From Enterobacter cloacae subsp. cloacae ATCC 13047 (GTDB taxonomy: Bacteria > Pseudomonadota > Gammaproteobacteria > Enterobacterales > Enterobacteriaceae), in assembly GCF_000025565.1 (NCBI RefSeq), contig NC_014121.1, forward strand, positions 1,922,001-1,986,000: 64,000 bases of DNA. Direction: 5' to 3'. Under the pieces are notes generated by a model. It ran no database searches and was not told the DNA's origin. It saw only the letters and a list, made by a program, of their open reading frames with translations. A program made the position numbers and the translations under genes. Shown piece by piece: positions 54,668 through 61,889 of this stretch. Each line of letters starts with the position of its first letter. The first letter of the stretch is position 1.

Positions 54668-56155
54668 CTATTTTTTATCGCTGAACAGCTCCGGCGCCCA
54701 CGGTGTGGGGTCAACCTCCATGAACGGCGCCCGTTCAAACCGCGCCTTCAGCGCCCACGGCACCGTGCAGTCGAAGATAGTCTTGCAGGAAATGCCGTTT
54801 CCACGGATCGAGGTGCTGTAGTCCGGTGACTGCGACGGATCCAGCTGGTGGCCGCGGATCCCCGGAAGCGTGGTGATGCTCACATCGCCCTGCATGCGGG
54901 TGGTCATTGCCCACAGGATATCGTCGCTGTCGAAGATATCCACGTCTTCATCCACGAGGATAATGTTTTTCAGCTCGGAATAGGTGGCCAGGGCGATAAG
55001 TGCCGCCTGGCCCTGACGTCCTTCGTCTGACGGCTGGCGTTTTTTCACCTGTAAAATGCCGAGGAATTTACCGCCTCCGGCGGTGTGGGCGTAAACGTTT
55101 TGCAGAAAGCCGGGAATGGCCTCTTCGACCGCGTTGCGAATGCTGGCCTCGGTCGGCAAACCGGCAAGCGTGGTGTGCTCTTCGCCCGGGCCCACCAGCG
55201 TCTGCAGGATCGCGTGGTTTCGCATCGTCACGGCTTTCACTTTGATCACCGGCAGAGACGGATTCGCCTCGCCGCAGTAGCCCGGGAACTCCGGCATGGC
55301 GTGGCCGGTGTTGGTGTGCTGATCTTCTCTTACGCGCACGCCGGGAAGCAGTTCGCCCTCGATGATGATTTCCGCCCGCGCGATCGCTTTCTCTTTTACC
55401 GCCACGCCCTGTACCAGCTCCACCGGTTGCTGGCGTAATGCCCCGGCAACGCCAAGCTCGTTGTAACCGAATGGCGTGGTTGGCGCTTCGAAACAGGCCC
55501 CAATGTAGATAGCCGGGTCAAGTCCCATATTGATGGTTACCGGCAGCGGTTTGCCCGCCGCTTCGGCCTTCTTGCGAAAGACTTCGATATGGCGGCCGGC
55601 GGCAAGGAACATAGAGAGTTCATCTCGCTCCTGCACACAGAGACGGTGAATGGTCACATCGGTCAGCGAGGTATCTTCCGGATCGCTTGCCAGTACCAGC
55701 CCCAGACAGAAGAACGGGCCTGCATCAATCGGCGTGTTGGTCGGGGCCGGAAGCAGCTTACGCAGGTCAAAGTCCGGATCGTCGGCGTAAAAGACCTGCT
55801 CCTGGCACGGTGCCTGCGAGGCCGGAACCACCACCGGTGCAACCGGGTTTTTCACCGCCTGACCAACGTGCTGTGCCAGCTTCGAGGGTACACAGCCCAG
55901 CAGAAGCGCCGCTCTTTCCCGGCTGGCGTGCATACCTACCAGGATGCGGGAGCCAGGGTAGCCCTTCACGCTATTGAACATCATGGCCGGGCCCGTGCGG
56001 GTGGGGCGTTTTACGGTACCGCCCGCGCCGATATGGCGGTAGACGCCCGCCAGTTCAGCATTGGGATCTACCGGGTGATCGGTTTCGATATAGTGACCTG
56101 GATGGCGTTGCAGCAACGCGATGGCGCTTCTGAGATCGTTGATGGGGTTTTGCAT
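54668..56155 (-). CDS. aroY: UbiD-family protocatechuate (3,4-dihydroxybenzoate) decarboxylase, AroY-like
   Basis: 495-residue prenyl-FMN-dependent decarboxylase of the UbiD superfamily. The sequence strongly resembles my recollection of Enterobacter cloacae AroY, which makes catechol from protocatechuate. Visible: TDHPVDPNAELAGVYRHIG at the start, TINMGLDPAIYIGACFEAPT in the middle, EGELLPGVRVREDQHTNTGH, and MPEFPGYCGEANPSLPVIK near residue 290 (the Glu/Arg catalytic region). No ubiX-like prenyltransferase or small lpdB/D partner is adjacent, so cofactor must come from elsewhere. It is divergent from a LysR regulator across 115 bp holding two long dyads. Gallate or 4-hydroxybenzoate activity cannot be excluded. 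Confidence 0.8.
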   Translation of the reverse strand: MQNPINDLRSAIALLQRHPGHYIETDHPVDPNAELAGVYRHIGAGGTVKRPTRTGPAMMFNSVKGYPGSRILVGMHASRERAALLLGCVPSKLAQHVGQAVKNPVAPVVVPASQAPCQEQVFYADDPDFDLRKLLPAPTNTPIDAGPFFCLGLVLASDPEDTSLTDVTIHRLCVQERDELSMFLAAGRHIEVFRKKAEAAGKPLPVTINMGLDPAIYIGACFEAPTTPFGYNELGVAGALRQQPVELVQGVAVKEKAIARAEIIIEGELLPGVRVREDQHTNTGHAMPEFPGYCGEANPSLPVIKVKAVTMRNHAILQTLVGPGEEHTTLAGLPTEASIRNAVEEAIPGFLQNVYAHTAGGGKFLGILQVKKRQPSDEGRQGQAALIALATYSELKNIILVDEDVDIFDSDDILWAMTTRMQGDVSITTLPGIRGHQLDPSQSPDYSTSIRGNGISCKTIFDCTVPWALKARFERAPFMEVDPTPWAPELFSDKK

Positions 56156-56201
56156 GTTTTTCTCCCTTAATGGCTGACCTCCATTGTTGGGCGAACGACA
56201 G

Positions 56202-56254
56202 ATAGCATCAATTGCATCATTGATGCTATTTTGATAAGAATTTTATTATCAAAA
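56202..56254. promoter_or_regulatory. Two long dyads in the aroY-lysR intergenic region
   Basis: ATAGCATCAA / TTGATGCTAT (56202-56211, 56220-56229) is a perfect 10-bp inverted repeat with an 8-nt centre. TTTTGATAA / TTATCAAAA (56229-56237, 56246-56254) is a perfect 9-bp repeat, also with an 8-nt centre. They share a core ATCAA/TTGAT half-site. This is the recognition plus activation layout of a LysR activator. Confidence 0.65.
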
Positions 56255-56270
56255 TTCGCGGGACTTCGTC

Positions 56271-57155
56271 ATGCAATTTCGTCTGATGCGTAATTTTCTG
56301 GTGGTAGCCGAAGAGCTCCATATGCACCGCGCCGCGGAGCGTCTGAACATGGCGCAACCTGCGCTGAGCCAGCAGATTAAAGCGCTGGAGGCGCGTCTGG
56401 GCGTCACACTGTTTAGCCGGGCACATCGTCGCTTAACCCTGACGCCTGCCGGTGACGCGTTTCTGGTCAAAGCCCGGCTGGCAATTGCGATGACCGAGCA
56501 GGCCGTGCTGGACGCCAGACAAACCGCTCGTGGCGAACAGGGGGTGTTGAATCTGGGATGTGTATCGAGTGCGATGTTCGACGGTAAGCTGCCTGCTACG
56601 CTGCGCCAGCTGCACGAGAACTGGCCCGCGATTGCCATTTCGCTGATGACCGGGAACGTGCAGACGCTTTACGAAGCCGTGCAGACCAACCAGCTGGACG
56701 TGGCGATTATCCGGGCTCCGCTGCCTGCGTTACCTGACGATCTGCAATCTCGCCCCTTTACCTCAGAGAAAACGGTGCTGGCACTGCCTCGCCAACACCC
56801 CCTGGCCACGTCATCCGCGCTGACGCTTTCCTCCGTGAAGGACGAAAAGTGGATCTCGCTGCGCGATCCGCAAGGCATGGGGCTGGAACAATATTTCTAT
56901 GACGCCTGTAACGGTGCGGGTTTCCAGCCGGAGGTGGTGCAGAATGCCACCGACGTGCCCACCGTCATCAGCCTTGTCGCGGCGGGATTTGGCATTGCGC
57001 TCTTGCCCGCCTCAGCAAGGGCGGTGAGCGTCGGGAATGTGGTTTACGTCGACATTATTGATCGGCTCAGGGAGAGCGAACTGACGCTGGTTTGTCACCG
57101 AATCATTCGTTCTGAAGTCTTAAAAAAATTCCTCACCACCGTTGCTCAGGGTTGA
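56271..57155 (+). CDS. LysR-family regulator, divergent from aroY
   Basis: 294 residues. Winged HTH at about 1-60 (MHRAAERLNMAQPALSQQIK), then an effector domain of the BenM/CatM-like kind (LNLGCVSSAMFDGKLPATLR; later VSLVAAGFGIALLP-type segment). Regulators of this group respond to aromatic acids, fitting control of the divergent decarboxylase gene. It overlaps the convergent next LysR gene by 10 bp at the 3' end. Confidence 0.83.
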   Translation: MQFRLMRNFLVVAEELHMHRAAERLNMAQPALSQQIKALEARLGVTLFSRAHRRLTLTPAGDAFLVKARLAIAMTEQAVLDARQTARGEQGVLNLGCVSSAMFDGKLPATLRQLHENWPAIAISLMTGNVQTLYEAVQTNQLDVAIIRAPLPALPDDLQSRPFTSEKTVLALPRQHPLATSSALTLSSVKDEKWISLRDPQGMGLEQYFYDACNGAGFQPEVVQNATDVPTVISLVAAGFGIALLPASARAVSVGNVVYVDIIDRLRESELTLVCHRIIRSEVLKKFLTTVAQG

Positions 57156-58057
57156 CGCCCGGCGGCCAGCAGCAGTTGTTCGCGCAGCCAGGCGTTCGCC
57201 GTGTCCTGACTGTTTTTAGGATGCCAGAACATGCTGATGGCGATCGGCTGGAGTGGCAGCGGGGGCGGGAAAATATCGAGCGTGGTGGCGAACTGCTGCA
57301 ACATGCGTCCCGGTAAGGTGCAAATCAGGTCAGTCCCCGCCACCAGAGGTGGTGCCATGGCATAGCTTTGCGTGGACATCACCACGTTGCGCTGATATCC
57401 CAGCCCGGCCAGCGTCTGGTCGACAAAGCCGGTAAATGGATCGCCCTGGGAGGAGACCACCAGATGAGAGAGGGCGCAATACTGCGCCAGATCCAGCGGC
57501 CCCGTACCGCGAGGATGCCCTTTGCGCTGGGCGGTGGCAAACGCGTCTTCAAACAGTTTGCGTCTGACCCAGCCGTCATGCGCGCCCGCACTCACGCCAA
57601 TGTAAATATCAACGTCGCCGCTTTCCAGCTGCTGGGGCAGGTTCACCCACTCCGGCAGGGCGAAACGCAGGCGGATCCCCGGCGCTTCACGTCTGATGTG
57701 ATTCAGCAGTTCAGCCCCAAGCATCAGGGCCGGGTTTTCATGCAGGGCAATGACGAACGTGCGATTGCTCTCGCGGGGGTTAAACCCGGTGGGGGCAAGC
57801 ATCGCGCTGATGCCACGCAGAACGGCCGCGACCTGAGGCCTCAGCGCCTCGGCTCGGGGTGTGGGCAACACCCCACGTCCATGTGGGGAAGGGATAAACA
57901 ACGGCTCGCCAAAAATGGCACGCAGGCGCGAAAGACGGGCTGACAGCGCGGGCTGGCTGACCCCCAGACGTGCGGCGGCGTGCGTGATGTTCCGGTCGGT
58001 GAGCAGTGCATCCAACGTCAATATCAGGTCAATATCCAGGTCTGAAAATGGCGTCAT
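57146..58057 (-). CDS. LysR-family regulator (NodD/NahR-like group)
   Basis: 303 residues: DLDIDLILTLDALLTDRNIT at the start, with HTH ITHAAARLGVSQPALSARLS, the sequence style of the NodD/NahR/LinR subgroup. Effector domain from about residue 95 (TFVIALHENPALMLGAELL). It lies 15 nt downstream of an MBL hydrolase gene on the same strand and may be co-transcribed with it. Target and ligand unknown. Confidence 0.8.
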   Translation of the reverse strand: MTPFSDLDIDLILTLDALLTDRNITHAAARLGVSQPALSARLSRLRAIFGEPLFIPSPHGRGVLPTPRAEALRPQVAAVLRGISAMLAPTGFNPRESNRTFVIALHENPALMLGAELLNHIRREAPGIRLRFALPEWVNLPQQLESGDVDIYIGVSAGAHDGWVRRKLFEDAFATAQRKGHPRGTGPLDLAQYCALSHLVVSSQGDPFTGFVDQTLAGLGYQRNVVMSTQSYAMAPPLVAGTDLICTLPGRMLQQFATTLDIFPPPLPLQPIAISMFWHPKNSQDTANAWLREQLLLAAGRQP

Positions 58058-58072
58058 GTTGTTTTCCGTTGT

Positions 58073-59059
58073 TTATTTAGCTGTGCTGGCGTCCCGGTTG
58101 GTATAGGTAACCGGAACCCAGGCATAGCCCGCGCGTTCGCCTTTGGTGACATAACCGATACCGGGGAACGGCAGGTGTGGTGCGGCAACCAGATCTCTGT
58201 TTTTGACAAAGTCGTCAAAGGCCTGCTTGCGCACACGGGCTGCTCCGTCCTGATCTTCATCGTAGGCGATGGTCACATCAGGCTGCGGGAACTGTACCGC
58301 AGCGACGTGGATAATGTCGCCCACGAAGGTAATTTTCTCGCCTTTACTTTCCAGCGTATAGAAGGCCGAGCCCGGCGTATGACCGGGGTGAACCGTTCCG
58401 GTAATACCCGGCAGCAGCGCTGATGTACCGGTAAACGGCACCACTTTGCCGGCATCAAGATACGGTTTTAAGGTCTTCTGTGCCACGTCAAAGTAGTTCT
58501 GATCGTAACCGGTTTTTTTCTGATTCTCTTCATTGAAGAAAAAGTCGATATCCGGTTTCCCCACGAACACGCGGGCGTTGGTAAATACCGCCTTACCGTC
58601 CTTTATCAGGCCACCGGAATGATCGGAATGCGCGTGCGTCAGTAAGATTTCCGTGATGTCCTGCGGTTTGATCCCCTGCGTTGCCAGGCTCTCGATTAAA
58701 CGCCCGCCGTTGCCCGGACCAAAAAGCTGGCCTGAACCGGTATCGACCAGAATTTTGTGTCCCGGCAGCGCAATCAGAAAGGCGTTAATGGAGACCTCAA
58801 CCGGGTTCGCCTGGAAATTTTTCGCCAGTAACGCATCGGTTTTCTGCGCTGTGGTCCGGCGCAATAGCGTGTGCAGATCCTGCGCGACGCTGCCGTCCGT
58901 AAACGACGTAACCAGCACGTCGCCCACCTGAACGCTGTAACCGCCCGCCGGTTGTTTCACCACGTGCTGAGGCGTCTCTGCCAGGGAGTGCAGCGCAGGG
59001 TAGAAGAGCAGTGAACTGGTGATGAGCGTAGAGAGGGCAAGTTTCTTGACAGTAAGCAT
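58073..59059 (-). CDS. Exported metallo-beta-lactamase-fold hydrolase
   Basis: 328 residues with a signal peptide (MLTVKKLALSTLITSSLLFY, cleavage near LAET). The zinc motif is intact, LLTHAHSDHSGG near residue 142, with VHPGHTPGSAF near 225 and VGDIIHV near 248, and a late PHLPFPGIG. This is the pattern of quorum-quenching lactonase or methyl parathion hydrolase-type MBL proteins, but substrate cannot be given. Upstream on the same strand is no gene; downstream lies the LysR above. Contrast with the degenerate MBL at 24928. Confidence 0.82.
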   Translation of the reverse strand: MLTVKKLALSTLITSSLLFYPALHSLAETPQHVVKQPAGGYSVQVGDVLVTSFTDGSVAQDLHTLLRRTTAQKTDALLAKNFQANPVEVSINAFLIALPGHKILVDTGSGQLFGPGNGGRLIESLATQGIKPQDITEILLTHAHSDHSGGLIKDGKAVFTNARVFVGKPDIDFFFNEENQKKTGYDQNYFDVAQKTLKPYLDAGKVVPFTGTSALLPGITGTVHPGHTPGSAFYTLESKGEKITFVGDIIHVAAVQFPQPDVTIAYDEDQDGAARVRKQAFDDFVKNRDLVAAPHLPFPGIGYVTKGERAGYAWVPVTYTNRDASTAK

Positions 59060-59163
59060 GATGATCTCCTTTAGAAAGTCCTCATCTTACTTATGCATCA
59101 AAATTTAAGAACCCGCTTAAAAGTGATAGGACCTATAAATGGGATGGATAGCTCAGTGGGTTG

Positions 59164-59191
59164 GCCGGGCAACGGCAATGCCATGCCCGGC
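59164..59191. repeat. REP-like hairpin between the acid phosphatase and the MBL hydrolase genes
   Basis: GCCGGGCA / TGCCCGGC is an 8-bp stem with a 12-base loop, 11 bases past the acid phosphatase stop. It may also end that transcript. Confidence 0.6.
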
Positions 59192-59201
59192 GGGCAGATT
59201 G

Positions 59202-59942
59202 TTACGGCTTCCAGCTGTCCGGCGTGGCTTTAGACCATGAGCCATAAGCGGCATTAGGCAGCACAATCCAGTCATTGCCAAAATGCTCTGCGCTTGCCTC
59301 AACCAGCTCGCGCTGCTGCTCACTCGGTTTTTTGTTTTTAAACTGCACAGCGAAATCCGGCAGGCTGTCGCCAAACAGCATAATGATCTGTTGCTTTTTA
59401 AGGATGCTCTGGCGGCGCTCTTCTTTACTCACCGTATCCAGAAGCACGCTGTCGTCCGAGACCTGCGGCAGGCCAAGGGATTTTAACGTTTTAATGGTAT
59501 CTGCTTTATTTTCCTGCATGCGGTCTGAGACATAGTAGATACGCACCTTGCTTTGATTCACATGCTCAAGAAACGCCTTCGCGCCGGGGATCAGGCCGGG
59601 TTTTCCCTGTTTTTCCCAGTCGCTCCAGGTATCCCATTGGGTGTAGTCATGGCACTGTTCCATGTCGCGCACCAGCAGCGGGGTGTTGTCGAGCACGGTT
59701 TCATCCAGATCCATGACCACCGCGTAATTTTCTGGCGTTTTCAGATCTTTCACTTTCTCGTCAAAACGGCCGGTGGCAAAACGGTACGTCTGCAGCTGAA
59801 GCGCCATGATTTCAGCTGACTTCTGCTGGTAGCGCAGCGCCATTTCGTAGGCTTTTGGTTCACACAGTTCATTATTTGCCGCGGTAGCGGTTGCGCTCAA
59901 CATCGATACTGCCACCAGTAATGCCTTAGCTATTGAATTCAT
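59202..59942 (-). CDS. Periplasmic class C-type HAD acid phosphatase
   Basis: 246 residues from MNSIAKALLVAVSML at 59942. Signal peptide ends near TATAANN; no lipobox Cys, so it is soluble and periplasmic, unlike lipoprotein e(P4). HAD motif I DLDETVLDNTP near residue 77; a motif III/IV region FGDSLPDFA near 185. It belongs to the acid_phosphat_B Pfam family and resembles e(P4)/OlpA enzymes that dephosphorylate nucleotides and other monoesters. It is divergent from treZ. Confidence 0.85.
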   Translation of the reverse strand: MNSIAKALLVAVSMLSATATAANNELCEPKAYEMALRYQQKSAEIMALQLQTYRFATGRFDEKVKDLKTPENYAVVMDLDETVLDNTPLLVRDMEQCHDYTQWDTWSDWEKQGKPGLIPGAKAFLEHVNQSKVRIYYVSDRMQENKADTIKTLKSLGLPQVSDDSVLLDTVSKEERRQSILKKQQIIMLFGDSLPDFAVQFKNKKPSEQQRELVEASAEHFGNDWIVLPNAAYGSWSKATPDSWKP

Positions 59943-60104
59943 TATTGTTTCCTTAACACCCTTGTCAAAATGACGAAAGCGTAATGAATTTAAGTGACAG
60001 AAAAATGACGGTTGCACGTTGGGGCTCTGTTGAAACGTGCTTTCGATCCTGAACTAAGCTTGTACTTCATTCCGCGTAAAATGTGGGTCATTCGAGGACA
60101 ATGA

Positions 60105-61889
60105 ATGGAATTCAGGACATTTCAAAAGCAGTGGGGTGCTGAGTTTATTTCCGGTGACGTTGTACGTTTTCGCGTCTGGGCTGAGGGACAACAACAACTT
60201 ACGCTACGTCTGGCAGAACGCGATCTGCCCATGACGGCGGTCGGTAACGGCTGGTTCCAGATTGACGTACCTGGCGTGACGCATGGCACCGAGTATCAGT
60301 TCGTTTTACAGGACGGCATGGCGGTACCTGACCCCGCATCGCGGGCGCAGAAAGGGGACGTTAATGGCCCCTCCGTGGTGATTGACCCCGGCCGCTATCA
60401 GCCCATCAACCCAGACTGGGCAGGGCGACCGTGGGAAGAGACGGTGATCTACGAACTGCATATTGGCACCTTTACACCGCAGGGCACCTTCCGGGCGGCT
60501 ATCGACAAGCTGCCGTATCTGGCTGAACTCGGCATCACCCAGCTTGAAGTCATGCCGGTTTCACAGTTCGGCGGCAGCCGCGGCTGGGGCTATGACGGCG
60601 TATTGCTATATGCTCCGCACTCCGCCTATGGCACGCCGGAGGATTTTCACGCGTTCATCGATGCGGCGCACGGCCTGGGCCTTTCTGTCGTGCTGGATAT
60701 CGTACTCAACCATTTCGGCCCGGAAGGAAACTACTTACCCTTGCTGTCACCCGCGTTTTTTGATGCGCAGAGAATGACACCGTGGGGTAACGGTATCGCC
60801 TATGAACGGGAGCCGGTCAGACACTACATTCTTGACGCGCCCCTGTTCTGGCTGACTGAATACCGTCTGGATGGCTTACGGTTTGATGCCATCGACCAGA
60901 TTAAAGATACGGCGTCGAAACATATTCTTCAGCAGATCGCGGAAACGATCCGCGAAGCGCTCCCGGATCGTCATATCCATCTCACCACCGAGGACAGCCG
61001 TAACGTGATTTTCCTGCATCCTCGGGATGAGAAGGGAGCCACGCCGCTGTTTACCGCCGAGTGGAATGATGATTTCCACAACGCCGCCCACGTCTTTGCC
61101 ACCGGCGAAACGCATGCCTACTATCAGGATTTTGCCTTCGAACCGGAAAAAAAATTCGCCAGAGCGCTCGCAGAAGGATTTGTCTATCAGGGTGAGGTCT
61201 CTTTGCAGACCGGACACTCACGCGGGGTGGAATGCCACACCCAGCCGCCGACCTTCTTTGTCGATTTTATTCAAAACCACGATCAAACCGGTAACCGCGC
61301 CCAGGGCGAACGGCTTATTACCCTGGCGGGCGCGGATAAAACCCGCGTTCTGCTCGCCGCGCTGCTGCTGTCACCCCATATCCCGCTGCTGTTTATGGGC
61401 GAAGAGTATGGCGAAACCAACCCGTTCCTGTTCTTTACGGATTTTCATGGCGATCTGGCGAAAGCCGTGCGGGAAGGGCGGGCAAAAGAGTTTACCGGCC
61501 ACAGCGGACACGATGGCGATGTACCGGATCCGAATGACGAGCAGACTTTTGCCCGCTCAAAACTGGACTGGCACAACGTGACGACTGCGCAGGGTAAATC
61601 CTGGCTGCGCTTCACGCGAAGCCTGCTGGTCCTGCGGCATCGCTATCTTGTGCCGTTACTTCGCCCTGGCGGCACCGTTGAGGGCAAAATCGTTAAGACT
61701 GCTCCCGGTATGGTGGCGGTGAGCTGGTCTTTCCCGACGGGGACATTGTCGCTGGCGCTGAATATCGGTAATAAGCCCGTTGACGTTCCTGCGCTGGCAG
61801 GCGAAACGCTCTTTAGCTGGCCGGAGGCCGCTGAGGTGTTAGCGCCGAACAGCATTGTCGTTCGTTTTGCAGATGGAGACGCATCATGA
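60105..61889 (+). CDS. treZ: Malto-oligosyltrehalose trehalohydrolase TreZ
   Basis: 594-residue GH13 enzyme that cuts trehalose from maltooligosyl-trehalose. N-terminal beta domain (FRVWAEGQQQLTLRL), then TIM barrel with PWEETVIYELHIGTFTPQG, GWGYDGVLLYAP, nucleophile Asp near 261 in LDGLRFDAIDQI, acid Glu near 296 in LTTEDSRN, and Asp near 393 in FIQNHDQTGN. Start at 60105, just behind GAGGACAATGA. Its TGA overlaps the treY ATG by 4 nt. TreY and TreZ form the glucan-to-trehalose route. Confidence 0.95.
   Translation: MEFRTFQKQWGAEFISGDVVRFRVWAEGQQQLTLRLAERDLPMTAVGNGWFQIDVPGVTHGTEYQFVLQDGMAVPDPASRAQKGDVNGPSVVIDPGRYQPINPDWAGRPWEETVIYELHIGTFTPQGTFRAAIDKLPYLAELGITQLEVMPVSQFGGSRGWGYDGVLLYAPHSAYGTPEDFHAFIDAAHGLGLSVVLDIVLNHFGPEGNYLPLLSPAFFDAQRMTPWGNGIAYEREPVRHYILDAPLFWLTEYRLDGLRFDAIDQIKDTASKHILQQIAETIREALPDRHIHLTTEDSRNVIFLHPRDEKGATPLFTAEWNDDFHNAAHVFATGETHAYYQDFAFEPEKKFARALAEGFVYQGEVSLQTGHSRGVECHTQPPTFFVDFIQNHDQTGNRAQGERLITLAGADKTRVLLAALLLSPHIPLLFMGEEYGETNPFLFFTDFHGDLAKAVREGRAKEFTGHSGHDGDVPDPNDEQTFARSKLDWHNVTTAQGKSWLRFTRSLLVLRHRYLVPLLRPGGTVEGKIVKTAPGMVAVSWSFPTGTLSLALNIGNKPVDVPALAGETLFSWPEAAEVLAPNSIVVRFADGDAS

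Noticed and set aside
59149..59191. tRNA-like stretch GGATAGCTCAGTGGGTTGG
   Set aside because: It mimics a D-arm, but no acceptor stem, anticodon arm or T-arm (GGTTCGA) follows; the rest is a REP-like hairpin.
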